In this document: positions 17,876 to 26,431 of the stretch, piece by piece
Layout of the letters: every line of letters begins with the position of its first letter
Position numbering within the stretch: position 1 is the first letter of the stretch
Assembly: GCF_043944905.1 (NCBI RefSeq)
Contig: NZ_JBIMSN010000002.1
Location: 47,237-111,236 of the forward strand
Direction of reading: 5' to 3'
Source: Antrihabitans spumae
Lineage (GTDB): Bacteria; Actinomycetota; Actinomycetes; Mycobacteriales; Mycobacteriaceae
Length of the DNA stretch: 64,000 bases
The notes under the pieces: model-generated
Databases searched by the model: none
Seen by the model: only the letters and a program-made list of their open reading frames with translations
What the model was told of the DNA's origin: nothing
Program-made: the position numbers and the translations under genes

Positions 17876-18805
17876 ATGACCTTCAACGAAGGCGCCCAGA
17901 TCGACTCCGGTCGCGTATCCGTCGGCGGTGGGGGCGGGCCGGGCACCGGCGGCAAACTCGCGATCGGCGGCGGTGCAGGCGGTCTGATCTTGCTCGTCCT
18001 CACGCTGCTCTTCGGCGGCGACGCGGGCTCGGTGCTCGGCGATCTCACCGGTGCGCAGAACAGCGGTCAGTCCGGTGGCGGTGCCGCGACCCTGCAGGGG
18101 TGTGAAACGGGCGCCGACGCGAACCGGGACGTCAACTGCCGCGTCGCGTTCACAGCCGCAAGCCTCGACGACGTGTGGAACGCACAGTTGGAGATTCAAA
18201 CCGGAGTTCAGTACATACCGCCCGGCATCACCCTGTTCTCCGGCTCGGTACGCACAGGTTGCGGCGCAGCGTCCAGCGAGGTCGGGCCGTTCTACTGCCC
18301 CGCCGATTCCACCGGCTACTTCGACACCAGCTTCTTCCAGCTGCTCGTCGACCGCTTCGGATCCAGCGGCGGGCCACTCGCGCAGGAGTACGTCGTCGCA
18401 CACGAGGTCGGCCACCACATCCAGAACCAACTCGGCGACATCGGCCGCGCCCAGCAGGACCCGAGGGGCGAAGAGTCCGGTGCCGTCCGCACCGAGTTGC
18501 AAGCCGATTGCTACGCAGGAATCTGGGCACACTTCGCCGACAAGCAGCCCGCGCCCGGCGGTGGTCAGCCGCTGCTGGCTCCGTTGACGGACAGAGACAT
18601 CTCCGACGCGCTCAGTGCCGCCCAGTCTGTCGGTGACGATCGCATCCAGCAGTCGACCAGCGGCCGCGTGAATCCCGAATCTTGGACTCACGGTTCGTCT
18701 GTGCAACGGCAGAAGTGGTTCCTTGCCGGCTACAACACCGGCCAGGTCAAGGCGTGCGACACGTACTCCGCGCGCGACCTCGACAACCCGCCCGGGCAGC
18801 GTTAG
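17876..18805 (+). CDS. YpfJ-family neutral zinc metallopeptidase, membrane-anchored
   Basis: 309 residues. A glycine-rich N-terminus (MTFNEGAQIDSGR) leads to one membrane helix at about 35-47. The extracytoplasmic domain carries the zinc-protease motif HEVGHH at 176-181, followed by QADCYAGIWAHF, where the Glu/Asp region supplies the third ligand. Four Cys residues (76, 88, 129, 141) may form disulfides. The start is chosen by similarity to the mycobacterial homologue Rv2575; GTG 17867 is in frame nine bases earlier. Substrate unknown. The lipoprotein gene begins eight bases downstream. Confidence 0.9.
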   Translation: MTFNEGAQIDSGRVSVGGGGGPGTGGKLAIGGGAGGLILLVLTLLFGGDAGSVLGDLTGAQNSGQSGGGAATLQGCETGADANRDVNCRVAFTAASLDDVWNAQLEIQTGVQYIPPGITLFSGSVRTGCGAASSEVGPFYCPADSTGYFDTSFFQLLVDRFGSSGGPLAQEYVVAHEVGHHIQNQLGDIGRAQQDPRGEESGAVRTELQADCYAGIWAHFADKQPAPGGGQPLLAPLTDRDISDALSAAQSVGDDRIQQSTSGRVNPESWTHGSSVQRQKWFLAGYNTGQVKACDTYSARDLDNPPGQR

Positions 18806-18812
18806 CCACTCC

Positions 18813-19361
18813 ATGGTTCGGGCGCTCCGGCTTGCAGGTGCTGGCGTTGTCGTGTTGTCGTTGGTGTCCTGCACGACCACAACGACCGGCGCCGCGACGG
18901 CACCCTGCGTCGACGAGCCCCGGCCGAACAGCACTTCCCCGGGCGACACTCCCCCGCTGTTCACGTTGACCACGACGCCGAACGGCTGGGAAACCCGTAT
19001 CGATCTCGGTCCGACGCTCGTCGTCTACGCCGATCTCCAAGCAGTCTCGACGCCGGGTGCCGTCGGGTCGGGTGGCGTACCGCCGACACCGCCGGAAAGG
19101 TTCGACGGGTATCTACCGAGTTGCACAGTCGAACAGGCAATCGCCGACACCGAAGCGCTACGGACCACCGACTTCGGCGAGCCCGGCATCACCGATCAGG
19201 GCGGACAGACCGTCGACTACACACCGCAGACCGGTGACCCCATCAAGCTCTATATCTACGCACCCGGTTTCGACGAATACATCACGGCCGAACAACGTGC
19301 AGCTCGAGACAGGTTCGAAGCGCTCAACACGTTGCTCGCAACCGGTTTCGTACCGAATTGA
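18813..19361 (+). CDS. Putative lipoprotein of unknown function
   Basis: 182 residues. The signal peptide VRALRLAGAGVVVLSLVSC ends in a lipobox-like LVSC with Cys at about 20, followed by a Thr-rich linker. The mature part is small, polar and has two more Cys residues (about 32 and 103). No family was recognised. It follows the zinc metallopeptidase gene by seven bases on the same strand, so the two are probably one transcript and may meet at the cell surface. It ends ten bases before the convergent korB stop. Confidence 0.72.
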   Translation: MVRALRLAGAGVVVLSLVSCTTTTTGAATAPCVDEPRPNSTSPGDTPPLFTLTTTPNGWETRIDLGPTLVVYADLQAVSTPGAVGSGGVPPTPPERFDGYLPSCTVEQAIADTEALRTTDFGEPGITDQGGQTVDYTPQTGDPIKLYIYAPGFDEYITAEQRAARDRFEALNTLLATGFVPN

Positions 19362-19371
19362 CCGGCGCCGC

Positions 19372-20469
19372 CTAGCCGACAGTCCAGGTCTCGCGGCCGT
19401 TCAGCAACGCCTGCAACGCCTGTGACGCCTGTAATGCATCTGGACCCACTGGTCGCTGCGCACTTGCCTGCTGTAGTTGCGCGCGGGCGGCGTCGTCGTA
19501 GGTTGTTCGTTGGACACTGCGGAAGATTCCGGTCAGGACGTGTCGCAGGTCCTGATCGGAAAGCCGCGATAGCGCATGCGCATAGTCGGGGTCGTCGGTG
19601 TAGGCGTCGTGGACCACGATGTCGGACTCCGCAACCTCGGTGGTCGCGGCAATGTCGAGTCCGAATCCTTTTCGCACGACGCAGAATTCGCCGTCGGCAC
19701 CGAAGCGAATCGGTGCGCCGTGTACCAACCGGATCAGCCGTTGTTCCGCATCTTCCTTGCGCAGGACGTCGAACGAGCCGTCGTTGAAGATCGGGCAATC
19801 CTGCAGGATTTCGACGAACGACGTTCCACGATGCGCGGCGGCCGCGCGCAGCACTTCGGTGAGGCCCTTGCGATCGGAGTCGAGTGCGCGGGCAGCGAAG
19901 GTGGCCTCGGCTCCCAGTGCGAGCGAGAGTGTGTTGAACGGGTGGTCGATCGACCCCATCGGCGTCGACTTCGTCACCATTCCGACCTGCGAGGTCGGCG
20001 AGTACTGCCCCTTCGTCAGACCGTAGATCCGGTTGTTGAACAGCAGGATCGTCAGGTTGACGTTGCGCCGCAGCGCGTGGATCAAATGGTTGCCACCGAT
20101 CGAAAGCGCGTCACCGTCACCGGTCACAACCCACACCGACAGGTCGGGGCGAGTGACAGCGAGTCCTGTCGCGATCGCAGGCGCACGACCGTGAATGGAG
20201 TGAATGCCGTAGGCATCCAGGTAGTACGGAAACCGGCTCGAACAGCCGATGCCGGACACGAACATGAGGTTTTCGCGACGTAGTCCGAGTTCGGGCAGGA
20301 AGCTGCGAACCGTCGCGAGGATGACGTAGTCGCCGCAGCCCGGACACCACCGCACCTCTTGATCCGAGGTGAAGTCCTTGGCCTTCTGCGGGGTGTCGGT
20401 CGTCGGGACATCGGCGTAGGACGTCAGTCCCAGATCTGTTCCGACGAGCCGATTTTCGATCGTGGTCAC
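19372..20469 (-). CDS. korB: 2-oxoacid:ferredoxin oxidoreductase, beta subunit
   Basis: 365 residues from GTG 20469, which overlaps the korA stop (GTGA). It binds thiamine diphosphate: the GDG...N motif is seen in VTGDGDALSIGG and LLFNNRIYGLTKGQY. CPGCGDY near residue 37 and CSS near 69 supply cysteines for the [4Fe-4S] cluster. With KorA it should oxidise 2-oxoglutarate to succinyl-CoA and reduce ferredoxin, the CoA-dependent oxygen-tolerant route described in M. tuberculosis. No ferredoxin gene is adjacent. Substrate is inferred from the mycobacterial pair. Confidence 0.93.
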   Translation of the reverse strand: MTTIENRLVGTDLGLTSYADVPTTDTPQKAKDFTSDQEVRWCPGCGDYVILATVRSFLPELGLRRENLMFVSGIGCSSRFPYYLDAYGIHSIHGRAPAIATGLAVTRPDLSVWVVTGDGDALSIGGNHLIHALRRNVNLTILLFNNRIYGLTKGQYSPTSQVGMVTKSTPMGSIDHPFNTLSLALGAEATFAARALDSDRKGLTEVLRAAAAHRGTSFVEILQDCPIFNDGSFDVLRKEDAEQRLIRLVHGAPIRFGADGEFCVVRKGFGLDIAATTEVAESDIVVHDAYTDDPDYAHALSRLSDQDLRHVLTGIFRSVQRTTYDDAARAQLQQASAQRPVGPDALQASQALQALLNGRETWTVG

Positions 20470-22391
20470 GCCTGAGTCCCCCTGGTGTCGTGATAGGTGG
20501 CGCTGGCACGCGCAGCTCTCGATTTCGCCGATTCGAGATCGCCGAGCGAACCGTCCACCGCCGCGTCGATCACCCCGACAAGTTCCTGTGCGGAGAACGC
20601 GAGTCCCGCGACCTTGGTCCACGGCTGGACGTCGACGAGGTAGCGCGCCCGCAGCAGCATGGCGAGCTGGCCGAGATTCATTTCCGGTGCAACAACTTTC
20701 GGGTACCGCCGCAGCACCGACTCCAAGTTCGCTGGAAACGGATCGAGATGACGCAGGTGCGCGTGTGCGACAGCGATACCTTTGCGTCGCGCCCGACGGC
20801 AGGCCTCGCCGATCGGACCGTAGGAACTGCCCCAGCCGACGATCAACAGCTCGGCGGCACCGCTCGGATCGTCGACGATCAGGTCGGGCACAGCGATACC
20901 GTCGATCTTGGCCTGCCGAAGCCGAACCATCAGTTCGTGATTGGCGGGTTCGTAGGAGATGTTGCCGCTGCCGTCAGCTTTCTCCAGCCCGCCGATGCGG
21001 TGTTCGAGTCCAGGGGTACCTGGCACGGCCAACGGACGGGCAAGCGTCTCGGGGTCGCGGCTGTAAGGCACGAACTGGTGAGCCCCGTCGGGTGCGGGTT
21101 CGAAGGCGGCGTCGATAGGAACCAGATCCGCGGTCGACGGGATCGACCAGGGTTCGGAACCGTTCGCGATCGCACCGTCGGACAGCAACAACACCGGCGT
21201 CCGATAGGTCAGTGCGATTCGTGCGGCTTCGACGGCCGTATCGAAACAATCCGCAGGTGAACGTGGTGCGAGTACCGCGACCGGCGATTCTCCGTTGCGA
21301 CCGAACATCGCCTGCAACAGGTCGGCCTGCTCGGTTTTCGTTGGAAGTCCGGTCGAGGGTCCGCCGCGTTGGACGTCGATGACGAGCAGAGGTAGTTCGG
21401 TCATCACGGCGAGACCGATCGTTTCGCTCTTCAGCGCGAGCCCCGGACCGGACGTGCTCGTGACACCGAGCGCGCCGCCGAACGACGCGCCGAGCGCAGC
21501 ACCGATACCCGCGATTTCGTCTTCGGCCTGGAACGTCGTGACACCGAAATTTTTGTGTTTGCTCAACTCGTGCAGGATGTCCGACGCCGGGGTGATCGGG
21601 TACGTGCCGACGAAGATCGGCAGGCCGGCGAGTTGTCCCGCCGCGATCACGCCGTATGCGAGAGCGGTGTTGCCGGTGATCTGGCGGTAGGTTCCCGCAG
21701 GCAACGTCGCTGGTGCGATTTCGTAGGTGGTCGCGAAGCTTTCCGTCGTTTCGCCGTAGTTCCACCCCGCTTTGAACGCGAGAATGTTGCCTTCACCGAT
21801 CTCCGGCTTGGTCGCGAACTTCTCCCGCATAAATCGCTCGGTCCCGCCGATCGGGCGGTGATACATCCAGGAAAGCAGTCCGAGCGCGAACATGTTCTTC
21901 GCCCGCTGGCCGTCTTTCTTGGCAAGTCCGGCCGGTTCGACGGCGCCGAGGGTCAGGGTCGTCATCGGAACCTGGTGGACCACGAAATCGGTCAACGAGT
22001 CGTCGTCGAGCGGATTGATCGTGTACCCGACCTTCGACAGATTCCGTTTGGTGAACTCGTCGGTGTTCACGATGATCGTCGCGTGGCGCGGCAGATCCGC
22101 GACGTTCGCCTTGAGCGCGGCCGGGTTCATCGCGACGAGTACGTCGGGCTGATCACCGGCGGTGAGGATGTCGTAGTCCGCGATCTGGATCTGAAACGAC
22201 GACACTCCCGGCAGGGTGCCCTGTGGTGCGCGAATCTCGGCGGGAAAGTTGGGCTGCGTCGCGAGGTCGTTGCCGAATGCGGCGGCTTCGTGGGTGAAGC
22301 GGTCACCGGTCAGCTGCATGCCATCACCCGAGTCGCCCGCAAACCGGATTACGACCCGTTCCAACTTTTCGGCTTCGATGCCAACGGTCAT
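20466..22391 (-). CDS. korA: 2-oxoacid:ferredoxin oxidoreductase, fused gamma-alpha subunit
   Basis: 641 residues. The gamma domain comes first (about 1-190; RFAGDSGDGMQLTG and FPAEIRAPQGT), followed by the alpha domain with GTYPITPASDILHELS near 250 and the C-terminal domain II. This gamma-alpha fusion is the usual form in actinobacterial KOR. Works with KorB, whose start overlaps its stop. In aerobes it can run beside 2-oxoglutarate dehydrogenase. It has ATG 22391 and a 131-base gap to the radical SAM gene downstream of its start; no regulatory motif was recognised there. Confidence 0.94.
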   Translation of the reverse strand: MTVGIEAEKLERVVIRFAGDSGDGMQLTGDRFTHEAAAFGNDLATQPNFPAEIRAPQGTLPGVSSFQIQIADYDILTAGDQPDVLVAMNPAALKANVADLPRHATIIVNTDEFTKRNLSKVGYTINPLDDDSLTDFVVHQVPMTTLTLGAVEPAGLAKKDGQRAKNMFALGLLSWMYHRPIGGTERFMREKFATKPEIGEGNILAFKAGWNYGETTESFATTYEIAPATLPAGTYRQITGNTALAYGVIAAGQLAGLPIFVGTYPITPASDILHELSKHKNFGVTTFQAEDEIAGIGAALGASFGGALGVTSTSGPGLALKSETIGLAVMTELPLLVIDVQRGGPSTGLPTKTEQADLLQAMFGRNGESPVAVLAPRSPADCFDTAVEAARIALTYRTPVLLLSDGAIANGSEPWSIPSTADLVPIDAAFEPAPDGAHQFVPYSRDPETLARPLAVPGTPGLEHRIGGLEKADGSGNISYEPANHELMVRLRQAKIDGIAVPDLIVDDPSGAAELLIVGWGSSYGPIGEACRRARRKGIAVAHAHLRHLDPFPANLESVLRRYPKVVAPEMNLGQLAMLLRARYLVDVQPWTKVAGLAFSAQELVGVIDAAVDGSLGDLESAKSRAARASATYHDTRGTQA

Positions 22392-22522
22392 CGACCGTCC
22401 ACCTTTCGGGGGCCAACATGGTCGAACTACCTATCCGAGCCCACGCTACGTCAGGCCGATCGGCCTCGCCATCCGGGCCTGACCTCGCAGTCCGATCCCC
22501 GTCCTGCAACGTGTTTCACCGA

Positions 22523-23548
22523 TCAGAACAGTGTCATCTCCGGCACCCGAACTCCTCCACCGTCGACGACCGCGGTCGCGAGCCCCTCGACACTCTGGCC
22601 ACGCTCGCGGGCAAGACCGTGTTTGTCGACAAGCGGAGCGATCCGGGCCGCCAGCCAAGTCTTGTACTCCGGCGTCACGTACGCCCCGTGGCCGTAGAGC
22701 TGGCGGTACCGACGGACCAACGCGGGATGCTCGGTGGCGAGCCACGACAGAAACCACCCGCGGGTACTCCCGCGCAGGTGCATCGGAAACGCCGTGACGC
22801 CAACCGCACCGGCTGCCGCGATGTCACCGATCAGCCCGTCGAGATGCGCAACAGAATCGGTCAGATACGGAATGACCGGTGCAACCATCACATTCACTCC
22901 GAATCCCGCGTCGGCGATCGCCCGGATCAGCTCGAGTCGGGCTTTCGGCGACGGCGTTCCTGGCTCGATCTCCTTCTGCAACACCGGATCACCGATTGCA
23001 AGGGAGACACCGATGCGGACCCCGACCTCCTGTGCCGCAAGCGTGAGCAACGGAAGATCACGCCGCAGCAGCGTCCCCTTGGTCAGGATCGAGAAGGGAG
23101 TTCCTGACTCCGTCAGTGCTCGAATGATGCCTGGCATCAACCGATATCGACCTTCTGCCCGCTGATATGGGTCGGTGTTCGTGCCGAGCGCTACAGGATC
23201 GCGTCGCCACGACCGGCGCGCCAATTCCTTGCGAAGAACCGCCGCAACGTTCGTCTTGACAACAATCTGCGAGTCGAAGTCGCGTCCGGCATCGAGGTCC
23301 AGATACTCGTGCGTCGACCGCGCAAAGCAGTACCGGCAGGCATGGGAACACCCTCGCATTGGATTGACTGTCCAGTCGAAAGGTAACTTCGACTCCCCCG
23401 GCACCTTGTTGAGCGCGCTTTTGCACAAGACCTCGTGAAACGTGATTCCTTCGAATTCGGGTGTCTGGACGCTACGAACGAAGCCTGCGCGCTCGAGGCC
23501 AGGAAGCGCGCCGTCCTCGGCATCCAAGGTCTGGCCTTGCCATCGCAT
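22523..23548 (-). CDS. Radical SAM protein, Rv2578c / spore photoproduct lyase-like family
   Basis: 341 residues. The radical SAM cluster motif CSHACRYC is at about 67-74, preceded by FDWTVNPMRG. It is followed by TNTDPYQRAE and TPFSILTKGTLLRRDL, typical of the Rv2578c family, which resembles SPL-type proteins. The enzyme should cleave S-adenosylmethionine to start radical chemistry in the cytosol; the substrate is unknown. No intein was seen. It is a single-gene unit: korA starts 132 bases away downstream and the type VII pair is divergent upstream. Confidence 0.88.
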   Translation of the reverse strand: MRWQGQTLDAEDGALPGLERAGFVRSVQTPEFEGITFHEVLCKSALNKVPGESKLPFDWTVNPMRGCSHACRYCFARSTHEYLDLDAGRDFDSQIVVKTNVAAVLRKELARRSWRRDPVALGTNTDPYQRAEGRYRLMPGIIRALTESGTPFSILTKGTLLRRDLPLLTLAAQEVGVRIGVSLAIGDPVLQKEIEPGTPSPKARLELIRAIADAGFGVNVMVAPVIPYLTDSVAHLDGLIGDIAAAGAVGVTAFPMHLRGSTRGWFLSWLATEHPALVRRYRQLYGHGAYVTPEYKTWLAARIAPLVDKHGLARERGQSVEGLATAVVDGGGVRVPEMTLF

Positions 23549-23629
23549 TGGCCAAGTCGAACATGCGTTCTATTCAGTGTCAAGCTGGGGGCCTGTGAGT
23601 TTCTCCCGACACCTGTCCGACCGGTCCGC

Positions 23630-23671
23630 TATATTCATCTCTGCGTGGCACAGGGGGTAGGCACAGGGGGT
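23630..23671 (+). promoter_or_regulatory. Promoter-like box and 12-bp direct repeats before the type VII-like pair
   Basis: A TATATT -10-like hexamer stands at 23630-23635. Two perfect 12-bp direct repeats, GGCACAGGGGGT, follow at 23647-23658 and 23660-23671 (13-base period). If transcription starts near 23642 the repeats lie in the leader, about 70-95 bases before the ATG at 23742. They could be an operator or an RNA element. The match of both copies is exact; their role is inference. Confidence 0.45.
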
Positions 23672-23741
23672 CGAGCCGCCACGCATCGGGGCGGGTCGCA
23701 GTGGGTTCGCAGCCGATCATCATTCACGAACGGGGGGTCGT

Positions 23742-24062
23742 ATGACTGCGGTAAATGCCGAATTGGCAGGGATTCGAAACTATGGAAACAGCGCGGCGGA
23801 GGTGTCGAGTCGTATTGCGGGTGCAGGCGCGATCGATCTTGCCGCCAACATTGCCGCACTGACACCGGTCTTCGGTGCGATCGGCGCAGACTTTCTTGCG
23901 ATGTTCGGTGTGGCGCAAGCCAATCACGCGAAATCGGTGCTGCAGCTAGCGGAGCACTACGGTGCGACGGCGGTCGCCGCACACAAGACCGCAGGCGAGT
24001 ACGAGGGCATCGACGATGCGATCGTTGCCGACCTCGGCCGCGCTGGTGGTGAAACGGCATGA
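23742..24062 (+). CDS. EspC-like (DUF2580) type VII secretion substrate
   Basis: 106 residues, helical, no signal peptide and no Cys. Composition and length fit the EspC/DUF2580 group of WXG100-related proteins. The C-terminal part has Y87-xxx-D91 (GEYEGIDDA), the type VII export signal, placed after a long helix as expected. It lacks the WXG turn; the midpoint is FGAIGADFLAMFG. An upstream stretch with a TATATT box and direct repeats may drive it. The stop overlaps the next gene by four bases (ATGA), so the two products are probably made together and may pair. Confidence 0.75.
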   Translation: MTAVNAELAGIRNYGNSAAEVSSRIAGAGAIDLAANIAALTPVFGAIGADFLAMFGVAQANHAKSVLQLAEHYGATAVAAHKTAGEYEGIDDAIVADLGRAGGETA

Positions 24063-25393
24063 GCGCCAATGCAACTCAACCAGTAGTCACACCAGCTGGC
24101 ACGGGTGAGCCAACGTCGGCGGCACCTCCGGTGACCGTGCTCGACGCGTTGGAGCAATCGCCGATCGGACCGTTCCTGCACCTACCGCTACCTCAACTGC
24201 CACCGCTCCCACAGCTTCCGGCGCTGCCACCGCTACCGCCGCTGCCGCCCAACCCGCTGGACGCCTTGCTCAGCGGTCAGATGCTGCCCGCGCTGCCGGG
24301 TGTCGACGAGATGCTGAAGCCGATCACCGATCTGGCAAGCGGCTTCGGTTCCGGAAAGCTGGGGTCGCTCGATCCGACCAAGCTCATCGACGACTCGGTA
24401 CTGATGCTGAACTCCGCACTCGAAACCGGCATTGCAGCAATGAAGGTCATGGACGAGTTCTGGGGTGGCCAAACCTCCACCAACGCACAGGGACTCGGCA
24501 CGCAGGCACAGGATGCGGGCACCGGCGTCAGCAACCGCGGTACGCAGATATCGTCGGTGACCCAGGACGCCGCAGCCACCGTCGCACGCGGGAACATGAA
24601 CCTGATGTCCGTCGCGGAATCGTTCGCGGCCACTGCCATCGCTGCAGCGCCGCTTGCCTTCACACCGCCAGGTCAGGTCGTGCTCATGACGGCTGCAGCC
24701 GAGCACCTGGCGATGGCGATCGAAGTGGTGACCGGTACGCGGGCAGAACTCACGACTCACACCGCCCAGATGTCGACGCTCACCGATCCGGTACCCGTCC
24801 CAGCCGGACCCGATACCGGCATACCGTCGACACCCTCGGGGAAGTCTCAGTTCGCCTTCGCGGCGGCAATGTTGGAGAACGTCGGAAAACCGCTGATCGA
24901 GACTGGCAAAGCCGGAGTTCAGGTCGTCACCGACATCGTCGGTCTCGGAACGGAGGCTCTGCGGACCGACCCTGCGGCAACGGCCACCGATCCGGTGTCA
25001 CCGAACTCGACCGGTCCGGCACCGAGTACGAACCCGAGCAGTGTCGCGCCCGGACAGCAAAGCGCAACTGCAACAACAGGTTTGCTGACAGGTGCTCCGA
25101 CGGCCAGCGCACCGCGCCCGCTGACAGCAGCTCTCGGCGGACCCGGCGACATCCCTCCGGCAACGACCATGTCGAGCACGGGTGGGCCGAGCGGTCCCGG
25201 CAATACTCACGGACCGACCAGCCCCGCGGGAGCCGGGATGATGCCCATGGCCAACCGCGGTGCAGTCGGCGACAGCGACGCGCCGCGGTCGTCGTATCTG
25301 GTCTCCGCGGGAAACCGCACCGAGGTCGTAGGCGACCTCGGCACGGTTGTGGCGCCGGTTATCGGCGCCACCGACACCGACGACGACAGTTAG
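24059..25393 (+). CDS. Large Pro/Ala-rich partner of the EspC-like protein, putative type VII-secreted
   Basis: 444 residues, no recognised catalytic domain. A Leu-Pro repeat tract lies at about 38-68 (LPQLPPLPQLPALPPLPPLP). A helical region at about 95-230 contains DEFWGG, a WxG-like turn between two amphipathic helices. A helical stretch near 265-300 follows, and then a disordered Pro/Ser/Thr/Gly tail to the end. Order and coupling to the EspC-like gene resemble EspC/EspA or PE/PPE-type pairs, but sequence family was not recognised. No ESX machinery gene is nearby, so export would use an ESX system elsewhere. Confidence 0.65.
   Translation: MSANATQPVVTPAGTGEPTSAAPPVTVLDALEQSPIGPFLHLPLPQLPPLPQLPALPPLPPLPPNPLDALLSGQMLPALPGVDEMLKPITDLASGFGSGKLGSLDPTKLIDDSVLMLNSALETGIAAMKVMDEFWGGQTSTNAQGLGTQAQDAGTGVSNRGTQISSVTQDAAATVARGNMNLMSVAESFAATAIAAAPLAFTPPGQVVLMTAAAEHLAMAIEVVTGTRAELTTHTAQMSTLTDPVPVPAGPDTGIPSTPSGKSQFAFAAAMLENVGKPLIETGKAGVQVVTDIVGLGTEALRTDPAATATDPVSPNSTGPAPSTNPSSVAPGQQSATATTGLLTGAPTASAPRPLTAALGGPGDIPPATTMSSTGGPSGPGNTHGPTSPAGAGMMPMANRGAVGDSDAPRSSYLVSAGNRTEVVGDLGTVVAPVIGATDTDDDS
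25349..25371. terminator. Hairpin within the 3' end of the type VII-like partner gene
   Basis: A perfect 9-bp inverted repeat, GTGGCGCCG at 25349-25357 and CGGCGCCAC at 25363-25371, with loop GTTAT. It lies inside the last codons of the partner gene (stop 25393) and faces the convergent mdh gene, whose stop overlaps by four bases. It could act as a bidirectional terminator. There is no T-tract, as is common in actinobacteria. Chance is not excluded because the codons also fit the protein. Confidence 0.4.
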
Positions 25394-26382
25394 TCACTGA
25401 CGTACCCCAGCTCGCGGACCGACTCGTATTCGTGCGCCAGTTCTGCGACCGAGGCGTCGATACGGCTGCGTGAGAAGTCGTTGATCTCGAGGTCGGGCAC
25501 GATCGTGTACTCGCCGCCTGCGCAGGTGACGGGGAAGGACGAGATGAGCCCTTCCTGCACGCCGTACGAGCCGTCCGAGCACACGGCCATGGAAACCCAG
25601 TCGTCGGTGCGGGTGCCGCGAACCCAGTCACGCATGTGATTGATCGCGCCGTTGGCGGCACTCGCAGCCGAGGACGCTCCTCGGGCCTTGATGATCGCTG
25701 TACCACGTTCTTGCACAGTGGGTATGAAGTCGTCGACGAGCCAGTTCTCGTCATCGACGACGTCGACGGCCGGTTTTCCGTCGACGAGTGCGTGGAAGAT
25801 GTCCGGGTACTGGGTGTTCGAGTGGTTGCCCCAGATGCCGACGCGATGAATGTGTGACGCGGGCGTACCGGTCTTCTTGGCGAGTTGAGCGATCGCACGA
25901 TTGTGGTCGAGGCGTGTCAGTGCCGTGAATCGGGTACGTGGGACGTCGGGAGCGTTGTGCATTGCGATCAGAGCGTTGGTGTTCGCCGGGTTTCCGACGA
26001 CGAGCACCTTGATATCGTCGGCGGCCGCGGCGTTGATCGCCGACCCGTGTTCGGTGAAGATCGCGCCGTTCGCCGAGAGCAGGTCGGATCGTTCCATGCC
26101 CTTCGTGCGGGGCCGCGCGCCGACGAGCATGGCAATGTTGGCGCCCTCGAAGGCAACTCGCGGATCGTCGGTGATGTCGATCGAGGACAGCAGCGGATAG
26201 GCGCCGTCTTCCAGTTCCATAGCGACGCCTTCGAGCGATCCGACCGCTGCCGGAATCTCGAGCAGCCGCAGTTTGATCGATGCATCAGCACCGAGCATCG
26301 CTCCGCCTGCGATACGGAAGAGCAGCCCGTAGGCGATCTGGCCGGATGCACCGGTGACGGTCACGGTTACTGGAACTGTCAC
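25390..26382 (-). CDS. mdh: Malate dehydrogenase (NAD+)
   Basis: Interconverts malate and oxaloacetate in the TCA cycle. GTG 26382 has GAGGAGAATTT upstream and gives 330 residues, the usual size for the actinobacterial LDH-like MDH; a longer reading to 26493 is rejected. The Rossmann motif is TGASGQIAYGLLFRIA at about 8-23. Substrate and catalytic regions are ARPRTKGMERSDLL, VGNPANTNA, LTRLDHNRA and IWGNHSNTQYPD, where the His is the proton acceptor. It follows the membrane protein gene by 49 bases at the end of the MBL-hisS cluster. Confidence 0.96.
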   Translation of the reverse strand: MTVPVTVTVTGASGQIAYGLLFRIAGGAMLGADASIKLRLLEIPAAVGSLEGVAMELEDGAYPLLSSIDITDDPRVAFEGANIAMLVGARPRTKGMERSDLLSANGAIFTEHGSAINAAAADDIKVLVVGNPANTNALIAMHNAPDVPRTRFTALTRLDHNRAIAQLAKKTGTPASHIHRVGIWGNHSNTQYPDIFHALVDGKPAVDVVDDENWLVDDFIPTVQERGTAIIKARGASSAASAANGAINHMRDWVRGTRTDDWVSMAVCSDGSYGVQEGLISSFPVTCAGGEYTIVPDLEINDFSRSRIDASVAELAHEYESVRELGYVSD

Positions 26383-26431
26383 AAATTCTCCTCGTTCGGG
26401 GGTGGATGAGACGTTCGGACGAGCGACCTCG

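Noticed and set aside
20466..22391. korAB as a sign of anaerobic life
   Set aside because: The fused gamma-alpha KOR is known from aerobic actinobacteria including M. tuberculosis.
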